Of a stretch of 64,000 nucleotides of DNA, positions 24,801-34,697 are shown in pieces. The position numbers were made by a program, and so were the translations under genes. The stretch is from Lineolata rhizophorae. Taxonomy: Eukaryota > Ascomycota > Dothideomycetes > Lineolatales > Lineolataceae. The stretch spans positions 444,070-508,069 of the forward strand of contig MU001687.1 of assembly GCA_010093515.1 (NCBI GenBank), given 5' to 3'. The stretch's first letter is position 1; every line of letters begins with the position of its first letter. The notes under the pieces are model-generated. The model had not been told where the DNA came from, did no database searches, and was given only the letters and a program-made list of their open reading frames with translations.

Positions 24801-26356
24801 CGGTAGCCTTCTCAGGCGACTCGACCAGGCTCGCATCGGCATTAGCTAACACCATGGTCAAGATCTGGGATACGAGGAGTGGTACTTGCTTGCAGACGCT
24901 CGAGGGCCATAGTAGTTGGGTTATATCGGTAGCCTACTCACACGACTCGACTAGGCTTGCATCGGCATCAGGTGATAGGACGATTAAGATCTGGGATACA
25001 AAGAGCGGTGCCTGCCTGCAAACGCTCGAGGGCCATCGCGACTTGGTTAAGTCGGTAGCCTTCTCACATAACTCGACACGGCTCGCGTCAGCATCAGAAG
25101 ATACGACGGCAAAGATCTGGGATACGAGGAGCGGCGCCTGCCTACAGACGCTCGAGGGCCATCGCAACTGGGTTTGGTCGGTAGCCTTCTCACACGACTC
25201 GACCCGGCTCGCGTCAGCATCAGAAGATAAGACGGTAAAGATCTGGGATATAACGGGCGACGGTGCCTGCCTGCAGACGCCCGAGGGCCATTACGATTCG
25301 GTTAGATCGGTAGCCTTCTCATACGACTCGACCCGGCTCGCCTCAGCATCAGCCGATAGAACGATTAAGATCTGGGATACGGGGGGTACCTGCCTGCAGA
25401 CGCTCGAGGGCCATCGCGACTGGGTTAAATCTATAGCCTTCTCATACGACTCGACCCAGCTTGCATCAGCATCAGACGATAAGACGGTAAAGATCTGGGA
25501 TATAACAGGCGACGGCACCTGCCTGCAGACGCTAAAGGGCCATCGCCGTTCGATTAGGTCAATAGCCTTCTCAGGTAACTCCACCCAGCTCGCATCAGCA
25601 TCAGATAAGACGGTCAGGATCTGGCATACGAGAGGTGGTATCTGCCTGCAAACTCTCGAGGGCCATCGCGACTTGGTTAGCTCGGTAGCCTTCTCACATA
25701 ACTCGACACGGCTCGCGTCAGCATCAGAAGATAAGACGGTAAAGATCTGGGATATAACGGGCGATGGTGCCTGCCTACAGACGCTCGAGGGCCATAGCCG
25801 TAGGGTTATATCGGTGGCCTTCTCAGGCGACTCGACCTGGCTCGCGTCAGCATCCGGTGATAGGACGGTGAAGATCTGGGATGTAACGAGTGACGGCGCC
25901 TGCCTACAGACACTCGAGGGCCATCGCGATTTGGTTAAGTCGGTAGCCTTCTCACATGACTCGGCCCGGCTCGCGTCGGCATCAGACGACAAGACGGTGA
26001 AGATCTGGGATACGAGGAGTGGTGCCTGCCTGCAGACACTCGATATTGGCAAGAGACTCTCTGAAATATCGTTCGATGCCACCGGCTCATGTCTTCATAC
26101 TGAAATCGGTACCATTGCTATAAATGCGTCATCAGCTTCATATACGACGCCGAATGTAACGAAGCCCCAAGACCTACGATTTCAAGGCGCGGGTGTAAGT
26201 TCGGATGGAGTGTGGATAACATATAATTCGGAGAACCTTGTGTGGCTACCCTCAGAATATCGGCCATTCCGTTCGGCCGTGTCCGGCAAGACGATAGGTA
26301 TTGGAGTTAACTCTGGAAAGATATGGATGTGCCGCTTCAACATCGAGAATAGCTAA
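21847..26356 (+). CDS. HET-NACHT-WD40 NLR (HNWD family, het-e/het-d/het-r type)
   Basis: Fungal NLR-type receptor of the family that controls heterokaryon incompatibility in Podospora. Two exons (21847-24117, 24170-26356) give about 1485 aa. The 52-nt intron (GTACTC donor, TACTAAG branch, CCTAG acceptor) restores GRTDASALFGLVRDAYRF, the usual linker, so the gene is complete. HET domain at about residues 1-230: MRLLQRS, YAILSHTW, YFWIDTCCINK, FTRGWTLQELLAP. NACHT at about 290-470: Walker A GDPGKGKT, Walker B LIIDALDE. Helical region to about 760, then 13 WD40 repeats and a short conserved tail (WITYNSENLVWLPSEYRPF). The ATG at 21847 gives the MRLLQ start typical of the family; an ATG at 21820 would add nine residues. 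The gene is unlike its housekeeping neighbours and is flanked by repeats and element relics. Confidence 0.93.
24391..26046 (+). repeat. Array of 13 near-identical WD40 repeats
   Basis: Thirteen coding units of about 120-129 bp (40-43 codons) form the C-terminal sensor of the NLR. The frame is constant (VxSVAFSxDSTxLASASxDxTxKIWD...CLQTLEGH) and long DNA stretches are the same between units. Changes concentrate at the three residues after GH (YGS, SNW, RDW, SGF, SSW, RDL, RNW, YDS, RRS, SRR), the residue after V/I, the residue after AFS, and the residues around SASxD. That pattern is known for HNWD genes, where repeats are shuffled by recombination and ligand-facing positions diversify. Confidence 0.93.
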
Positions 26357-27208
26357 CTCCAGAAATTGGACGATTCCCTGTGTACGTAAAGAATACACCT
26401 TACCTCGAGCGACTCGTGCGTGCCGGAGCCGTCATAAATAAGAATCCGTAGTTTCTGACTCGTCCGTGGGCTAGTTTGTAGATCAAACACATATTTGACC
26501 CAGTCAAAGCTGATCTTGGAGTCGGTGAATCCAGATTGGGAGCGTGCAAAACGCCATCTCGGGGTGGGGTGTGTGGTCCATGCGCTTCGATTGGTTGCGC
26601 CTGGCCGGATAATCAGTGGATAGGGAGACATGCTGTCTGCAGGAATGCACTCCGTCGCAGTCACCATTGTCCGCTTAATACCCGCGCCTCTATAAGTTCG
26701 CAGGTCGTGCTTACCTACTAGCACCTTGAGGGAGCTGAGTATGCTTAACATAACTCCCGTTTGGTTTATATTATAGACATTCTCCGGCAGAATGACTAGG
26801 TCGTGTAGTTCCTTTGCCATTATCTCAAACGACGGTGTGGATGTTATTATTGCGCCGATTGCAATATGGTAACCTTGACCTTTTTTACTTTGAGCTTAGG
26901 ATGGCGTTTGTAGAAGCCCTGAGGCCAGTTCTCACCCGGAGGGCGATCCTTTCGTCGGTTGTGGAGGCCTAAAAGACGGAGGAGCGCTAACGCGCAATGA
27001 TGAGCGCTAGCGAACGAGGATATTTAATCGGAATAGGGAAGCCATTATTAGATATTCGTAATAAGTAGTCAACAAAGGCTTTCTCTGCGGAAGGGTTGAG
27101 GAGCAGATAAAGGGGGCGCCGACTCTTAATCCCTTTAGCCGTGGACGCTTTGCTTCGTGTCCCGCAGCTCATACCATGAGCAACCATCCGACATCGTTGA
27201 CGTCTCAA
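26353..27208 (-). mobile_element. Degenerate pogo/Tc1-mariner DNA transposon (transposase relic)
   Basis: Remains of a DDE transposase of the fungal pogo type, on the minus strand. The N-terminal part (27208-26987) reads NPSAEKAFVDYLLRISNNGF, then RSLALIIAR, the CENP-B/HTH-type DNA-binding region. The catalytic part (26820-26353) reads PENVYNINQTGVMLS, where the family has Y-N-M-D-E-T-G, so the first catalytic Asp is replaced. It then reads KRTMVTATECI, RSAWTTHPTPRW, SKISFDWVKYVFD and LIYDGSGTHESLEV, the last carrying the second catalytic Asp. Stops and frame changes lie between the two blocks, and the C-terminal end is missing. No terminal inverted repeats could be recognised, so the true ends are unknown. 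An old, immobile copy. Confidence 0.85.
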
Positions 27209-27968
27209 CGAACTGTAGATTGGGCTCGTTCGACCGAATCACAATAAACGCACGGCACTGTCGCGAAGTGAAAGGTATTGGAAGAGGAGGGTCGAGAAAC
27301 GGAAAGATGCGGCGCAGTGAGATTAATCGAAGAGTAGATGCGTACTGGAACAGTTGTGAATGGTCAGCCATCCCAAAGTTTCCAATAATCATTACCATGA
27401 TATATTAACCCATGCACCATTCTGTCTGCGAAGTCTTATTACCTCAAAGTATTTCGCTAGATCACCTATTAGGCGATGATATCGTCTCCTCTTTTAGCTA
27501 CGTCTCATCGTAGGCGTCTTGCCGAACCAACAGTTGGTTGGAATCTTGCAGATCGGAGGAAATCACAGTGGCAGGACTCACAGAAACATAGAAACTTAGA
27601 GATCGTAGGAAGTCAGACCCGGAACGACCCAGCCCTCGTATAAGCATGCGATGATTACGCACTATGATTCCCGTAACGCGGACAAGCGCGTATCTTTCCG
27701 TTTACCGTATCTTTCGGTACAGTATATGCAGAGGTCTAGAAGTGAGCACGACTTTTGAGTATATTCCAAGGGTCCGGACATCGGCACAAGGTCTTAGTCA
27801 AACCTAGAGACAGAAGCTTGTCGAAGGAACAGCGTTTCCAGAATTCATTCGAACACCCTAGCATTCCCACATCGGTTAGCCCCAAAACTGAATGTGACAT
27901 ACTACCTTGTGGCGATTACAGGGCGTAGAGCAATGGTCACCGATGAGGTTGACAAATTTGATCACAGG
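27209..27968. other. Spacer between two element relics
   Basis: About 760 bp with no recognisable gene. It may contain eroded terminal parts of either relic. Confidence 0.45.
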
Positions 27969-30518
27969 CTAGTAGAACACATCGTGCTTGCGAACCGTAT
28001 GATCTAGGAAGTGCTGGTCGCGCTCGATCCAATCTGAGCAGCCGGGATGCTTGCATTTGGTCCACCGATTGAAGACTCTTTTCTCCAGGTGCAACCTGAC
28101 ATGTTTCTGGACCGTATAATTTCTCACGAATAGACGGATCCGTTCCTCATGTGACAAGTTCTCGCGGCCAATGCAAACGAGGCAGACTGGGCAGAAGAAT
28201 TTCGTCGGATACGCGTGCTGTACGGTTTTGGCACCTGCAATCGTTGGCGGCGGCAAATGATCGTCTTTTGCCTAGTCCTCTCCCTCTAGTGGCTAGAACT
28301 AGTGGAAGATTTCAGCTTCGGAGTGGATACACTAGATTTTTTCCGCGGTTCGACGTTACCCGATTTACTGCGCTTTGGCTTTGTCCGATGGAGTTAGCTC
28401 TTGGTATATTGAACGGCTTTCCTGTCGCTAGTAGAGTCGACTAAGCGTTCGGACAAACTCGCTCGACGACACGCCTAAAAGCCTTACAATGGCCGCTTGT
28501 TCCTGAAGTTCGTATTGCGTGTCTGGCCGTGTTAGAGTCTCGTGTAACGCTGTTCCATCTAGCTGTCTGCCAATCTCCTCTCATCGATCGTGTCATGGAA
28601 ATCTCAGGCTGCTTTATCCAGCCGCTTTTTACGCAAGGTAATAGCTGTACCTTAGATCTTTCGATCGTACTTTACATACCGATCGTGCCGACGAGTCCCC
28701 TTAGCTGCATTGAGGGGACGGTATCCACGAGAGCAGATCTTCTCCTTACACCGCCCCTGTTTCCGGCAAAGCTTCACGAGGCCGGGGTTATCGTTGACCT
28801 TCTGTTTTTGCTCGTCGGTCAGTTCTACCGTTGCTCGCCTGTCTCGCGACAGACATATGCGTGCGACCGATTAAATCAGGGCGTCCTGCGGTAACGATAC
28901 GAAAAATACTAATTGGAAGTCGCGTTCGATCAGGTCGGGCACGTAGAAATGTTTATACGTGCCACCGCGGTGGCCCACGGTCTGGTTGCGATCTTCTGGA
29001 GTAAAGGCAGATTCGGGCAGTTAGAAGAATACTATTTAATGAAGAAGAGCGAAGGAGGCATAGATAGATGACTTACTGTTGATATTTCTGCCAGAAGCCT
29101 GCCGGGTCTGGTATAATTCGAGAGAGATACTTCTAGTAGAAACACACCTTGCTGTCAGAGACCCGTAAGCCCTCGGGAATCCTCTCGAGGTCTCGGAAGA
29201 CTGGCAGGCCCTCTGACTCCCCTCAAGCGAAGTATATCCTGGTCGGCGGGTATTTCGAGGTAAAATATCTCTTCTACAGAAGCGAGATCGCGTCGGAACG
29301 CGCTATAGGCAAGAGCTATAGCCAGGAGGTGCGAGAACGATGCAGAAGGGCGGAGTTCTCTCGAGATGGAAGATGAACTTCCTAAATTTAGGGTTAACGG
29401 ACTCGATCTTAGTAGTTCAGGATAATAGGTACCTACCGTCTACCTGTTCCTCCAGCATTCTTGATACGCGCGAGGTTTACTTTCACGGCGGTTGTCGTAC
29501 GCTTAGGATCCGTCGCGTCGCGAACCCTTATAATCGAGATATGCTCCTAGGCGAGAGCTTTGTTAGTACTCTTTATCCTGCCGCTTTCAACGAGAACCCC
29601 TAGCCGAGCGGCAGTAGTACTACTGAGTAGAAAGAGCAGGGAATCTGGACTCGGCTTAGGCCATATTGTGCCTTTGTATCATCTGCCCGGTATCATCTGC
29701 CCGGTATGCGTGCAGGATTGTGTAGAGATCTTGGATGTGCATAGCAAAATTTTCCTCCGAAGTGATGAGCCCATGGATAGGCGTCAGGTAGGGATCCACT
29801 GGTACGCGTTTGCAATTCCGGAAGGCGCAGGAATGCTTAGGAATCACTTACGTAGTACATCTCTAGTGTCGAGCTCGGTACCATTGCCCATCCCGTGGCC
29901 ACTCCAGTCTATGTACCCGCAGCTCAGACGCTTCCAATAGCTCTTTATCGTGCTCTCCCTCTTAATGTGAAACTTCTTAACCCGCTATTCCGGGTGCGCC
30001 TTGATGGTGTGCTGTTCATATGTGGTTAGCGTTTCAGTGACATCGGTCTCGATTTTCCGGCAGTATCTGCGCGTCTACTCATGAGCGATAGCTTGGACGC
30101 CATCAACTTACGATTGGCAAATCTGCATTTCTAATTTACAAGCCCCTATGACCAAGGGCTTCGCCTCGATTCTGCACGCCCTTGGCCCCCATGGTCCTCG
30201 ATTCTCTCTGGCAGGAGCTCGCCCTCCGACTCCTGACTCTCCGTTTAGCTCGGTTTCTGCATCGTCATCGGAATCCAAGTACGACTCGGAGGCTGGCCCA
30301 GCGCTAGGACTAATATCGGCGTCCCGGCCTGAGTCGGAGGCTGAAGCCGAGTCTATTCGCCGGGACATGGTCACGGGGGAACTATAGACGAGTTCACGAT
30401 CGTGACTGCGACACGACTTCCATGTACCTCTGTCGGAATAGTGCCGCGCTCGGTGCCGCGCCCTTGTGCTAGGACGACGATATCGGGGCGCAGTCGTCCC
30501 CCTCAACCTCCGAGTCAA
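27969..30518 (-). pseudogene. Decayed DUF3435-type (FluG-like / tyrosine-recombinase superfamily) gene
   Basis: A broken gene on the minus strand with several disruptions. Family blocks appear in the expected order. An acidic serine-rich N-terminus lies at 30518-30108. Near 29960-29890 is a segment ending in SYWKRL. NFAMHIQDLYTILHAY lies within 29847-29656. Near 29625-29545 reads LGVLVESGRIKSTNKALA. Near 29000-28900 reads TPEDRNQTVGHRGGTY, where the family's GH-x-G and nearby Tyr belong to the recombinase active-site region. A cysteine/histidine finger tail lies at 28256-27969 (CPVCLVC, HVRLHLEKRV, CKHPGCSDWI). This order matches multi-copy fungal DUF3435 proteins, a family that includes Starship captain recombinases. 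Whether this copy was a captain or a FluG-like relative cannot be told here. Confidence 0.72.
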
Positions 30519-32807
30519 CAGTATTTTGATATGATGGCAAAGCGCGAGGCGGTCGGACGGCTGAACTAGAGTGGAAGCGGAGACGCAACGTCAAGCTGGA
30601 AGGCGGAAATAGATCATTAGAGGGGCTCGTTCTGGCGCTGCAGTAGGGCACTTGAATGCCCCAAGGCTCGCATCTTGCTTGCTGGGTGACACGCCCGGCG
30701 AGGGTGCTAGGTTCGAGTGGTAGGTCAGTGGCGTAACGGGAGAGAACCGGAGAGGTGGAGAAAGGAAGGACGGACGGAGGTGGACAGACACAGGAGCATA
30801 GAGGCGGGTGGCCGCCTGCAATAGCTGTGAATCTGCTTGAGCGCCGACATGGCTAGCTAATGCTCCGCCGGTGAAAATGCACCCAAGTTCTGCTGCTCAA
30901 ACTAACACATTTTGGCGGCTTCTCCACCCACTCCTACATTATACTAGCTATTTCATTCTGTGTTAAAAGTAGTTAGGTAAGCTCCACCTATTCCGGCGGG
31001 GAGCTTGGTGAGTGTCAAAAGACTTCTGACTTGGCACTGTACACACTTCAGCAATCCTCCACGCACCTTACCTCCTATGCACACATCACTTACGACCTAC
31101 CCGGGCGCTCTCACTCTCAATATTACTATCTATTACGTATTACCACTATCTAAAGTCATCCGACCATTGGCCCCAGCACCCCTCGAGGCCATCCCTATTC
31201 AGCACAGCCTTCCAGCGCGTCAATCCATCCAGCCAGCCAGCGCCTCCACCACCTCACGCTCACCAACTAGACGGGCGACGCACATCGGGCTATGGTTCGA
31301 AGAGCAAGAATGAAAAAAAGACAGGGGACGCAAGCAAGCGGTCCCGCAGCCGTTTCACCACCTCATCGCGTCCAGACACCTGACCGACTGGTCCATCTAC
31401 CCACTTAACGGCCGTCAAACGAGCGCAGCCCATCCCATCATCCAGAACCCCACCCTCCAGCACGCCTTGCGGCCTCGATCTCTTCCTCCTGCGCCACACG
31501 TCCGCCCCAGTCTAACAGAAAACTCCGCGGCCCACGTTCGTCGTCGTAAGCACAACCGCGCCACACCCAGCACAGCCGCGTCCCGCCCTACGGGACACAA
31601 CGCACAGACGCCCTCAGTCTTCCATGCAACTCCCTCAAAAGCGAACGTAGTGGTACAGTAAATCGGGCGACACCCCGCCGCTGGACGCAGCGTAATGGTA
31701 CAAGAATGGCTCTCTTCGTCCAAAACGAAAGAAAAAAAAGGCCAAAACAACAAAACAAAAGTCAATAGCCACAAAAATCTTCTTCAGCACAGCGAACGTC
31801 TTTTTGAAAAAAGCAGACAAATAATCTGGCCAAGAAAAGCGAGCGAACAACTGGCCGGGGTATCAAGAAGGGTATGAAAAAGAAACAGAAACAAGTTGTC
31901 TTCTGGCTCTTTTACAGCAAAAAAAAAGGCGCCAAAAACCGATCAATAAAGCGATTGTAAGAAGATGAAACTTTTCCCTCACCAAAAACCCTAAGGGAGG
32001 AAAAATTGAAAAGGGCAAACCCCAGGAAGAAGTAAAAGCAATAAGGTTGGGGAAAGCCCGCTCGGACGCGAGTGCAATGTAAAAATAATAATGATAAACC
32101 GTTCAGGGATGGCCTGGATGCGGGGTGGGAGCTAAAGTTCGGAGAAAGTTGAACAAAAGGTAAAAAGGTACGCATCTAACCCCCATGATAGACGCCTCCG
32201 TAACCCGGATTACTATCTTCAGGCTGATATGTGTCTTGGTGTCAAAGCGGCGGTACTGTACCGTCTAGGGAGATAGAAAAACGAGTAAAACGTCGACCAC
32301 GTGCCCGAGAACCCATCTAGGCACTCTATAGGTGAGCGGCGCGGAGAAAGATGAATGTCGAAAAAGATGTGCGGACTCGAAGGTTGTGTTCTCTGCTAGT
32401 TCAGAGGCCGAGGATAGAATAGAGGGTCACTAGCCTAGCTCCGGTAGCAGGCTAACCGCAGGAGAAGCCCAAAAAAGTGTCCCCTAAATCCCATGATATA
32501 AAAACGGGGCGGGACGAACGAAAATAACAAGGTGAACAAGCGCTCTGATCGCTCCGGCTCAAAAAAAGGTTTAAAACCAAATCAAAAAAAAAAACTCCGT
32601 CCTATGCATGCAGAATATTAAGCTGTGGTCATGAGCGGGAACATCCGTGACGCTTGCGAGCGGGCAACAAAAAAGGGCGATTCGAAACGGGCGGGCCAGA
32701 GGAAGCAAAGACGCGCGCGCAGGGAGGTTAAGCACCGACGCCAACCACGGGGTGCTCAGCGCAGGCGGCACAAGCCCCCAGAAAAAGCCAACGTCGCTAA
32801 TGCCGGC
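30519..32807. other. Gene-poor spacer right of the accessory island
   Basis: 2.3 kb with no supported gene. 31.65-32.6 kb is rich in A-runs on the plus strand (T-runs on the minus strand), consistent with the long 3' region of AUR1. A right boundary of the island may lie near 30.5-31.0 kb, but no terminal repeat was found. Confidence 0.5.
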
Positions 32808-34697
32808 CTACCGCCCGAACTCATGATCGCTCGCGCTCGCCAGCGTATCTCCTTCCCACAGACTCGACCCCGTCTCGTCCGTCGGGCTCTTGGCACCGAA
32901 GCTCGGGCTCCTGCCGGCCTCGGTGCGGCCGCCACCGGTGACGCTGCTGGCGGCCGATGACGAGGTCGAGAACGACGACGAGGAGCCGATGGTCCATTCG
33001 TCGGCCGAGTCAGCGCCGCCGCCGCCGTTGCGGAACATCTCGTACAGGTCTGTGGCGACGGCGAGCGAAGCGTCGGTGTCGGCCTCCTCGCCCACCTCGA
33101 CGTAGTCGTAGTCCCACCGGTACATCTTGTCAAGCTGGACGCGGGGGAGGAATTTGGCTTTAGAGACGAAGAAGAAGCATGCGGCGACTGCGTGGGTGGG
33201 ATTGAAACATCAGTCTAATGGGGGCTAATTGGGGGGTTTCGGGAAGGGAGCCTGGGGACCGAAATATTCTGAGAAGGGGGGAAAGGGAACGTACGCAACC
33301 CGCCGGCCATCAGGTCGACCGCGTAATGGTGCGACAGGTACATGGTGGCCCACCACATCCACAGCGTGTAGGCGATGAAGACGGGCCTCAGCTTCGGGAA
33401 GACGTGGCTCATGAAGAGGCACTCGAGCGTCGAGTTAGCCGCGTGCAGCGACGGAAAAGCGCCGAATACCATGGGCGACGCCGTGAAGCCCGACGTGTAC
33501 ATGTCGATGCCGAGAAGCTTGTCGATAGCCGCCAGCCCGGCTGGCGACCCGGGCATCGAGTAGTTGGCCGGCGCCAACCCGTAGGTGTTCTCGTACCACG
33601 GCGGCGAGCACGGGAACATGAGCTGGATCGTCACGCCCACGGCGTTCATGTAGCCGAAGGCGCGCGCGAAGGCGGGCGTCGTACCCGGCGGACCGAAGAA
33701 GAAGAGGACGAGGGAGACGACGAAGGGGGCGCCGAAGTGGCAGAGGCCGTACGGCAGCCAGGCCAGCACGTCCAGCACGACGTGCTTGTGCGCCGACAGG
33801 ATGTTGCTAAGATTGGCGCCGTACAGAATGTTCTCGAGGGCGGGGAGCACGCGCACCCAGATCGGTGGCCGGTATTCTCCGGATATGAACCTATGGAATT
33901 TTGCCATGCGACGTTAGAGAATGTGTTGCGCATTTTGCGGGAAGCAAAAAAAAAAAATTTGTGACGCAATCGGAACACTCGGCAAAGGAATGCAATTTGC
34001 AACAATTGAGGCGCGCGGACATGCAAGACAGGCTGATTTTTTTTTTTGGGATGCGGAGTGTCGCCCCGGTTGTTGTCTCAGAAGTCCGAAGGGGTAGCGG
34101 GGTGCATATACTGTGCAGTTGTGGTGGGGAGAAACGGCGTTTCATGATATGCGGCGCCGAACAGGTCAGGGTCAGACCAGGCGACCAGCGCCAGTCGATT
34201 CTATTCGGGGGGGCTAAAGGGGGAGGAAAGTAGAGGAGGAGGCGAGCAACGCGCGACACTTACTGGCACGAGTAAAAGAGGACGAGCCAGGAGGCGATTG
34301 GCAGGAAAGGGAGGAAGAATTGGCGAGTGACGGGCATGACGAGGGCGGCTATAAGCATTGTCGCGACGAACGTCTTGAACAAGGGCCCGGGCGTCTCGAT
34401 GATGCTCAGGCAGAATATGCCCAAGATGGCGATGAAGAGGTACTGGCCGTCGTAGAAGGACCACTCGTGGGCGCGCAGGCTGGCGATGGTGTCGGCGGGC
34501 GACCACGACGTCGCCAGGGCCGAGATGTGCGAGGCGGGCGCCTGGCGGCTGCGTATCTTGGAGCGCGTGGCCCGCACCTTGCGCCGGATGCGGTGCGGCA
34601 CCAGCGGCTGCCACGAGAGCGGCAGCTTGGCCGCTCGCGCGAGGAGCCGCCGCGGGCCGCCGCCGCCTTGGAACGGCAGGTACGACGAGTGCTTCAT
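32808..34697 (-). CDS. AUR1: Inositol phosphorylceramide synthase catalytic subunit (AUR1)
   Basis: Golgi membrane enzyme transferring phosphoinositol from phosphatidylinositol to ceramide, essential for fungal sphingolipids and the target of aureobasidin A. Three exons (34697-34264, 33890-33295, 33187-32808) give 469 aa. Introns are 373 and 107 nt; the first is long for this window. The splices restore FYSCQFISGEYRP and AGGLLAACFFF. Several hydrophobic membrane segments are visible, e.g. YLFIAILGIFCLSII. PAP2-type catalytic motifs are present: ANYSMPGSPAGLAAID, VFGAFPSLHAANSTLE (His) and LSHHYAVDL (His and Asp). The C-terminal about 100 residues are acidic and serine-rich, with no membrane segment. 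A protein partner (Kei1 in yeast) would be encoded elsewhere. Confidence 0.96.

Noticed and set aside
25291-26082. Long antisense open frame over the WD40 repeats
   Set aside because: It is the mirror of the repeat array; its repeated SSVCRQAP motif only reflects the coding repeats.
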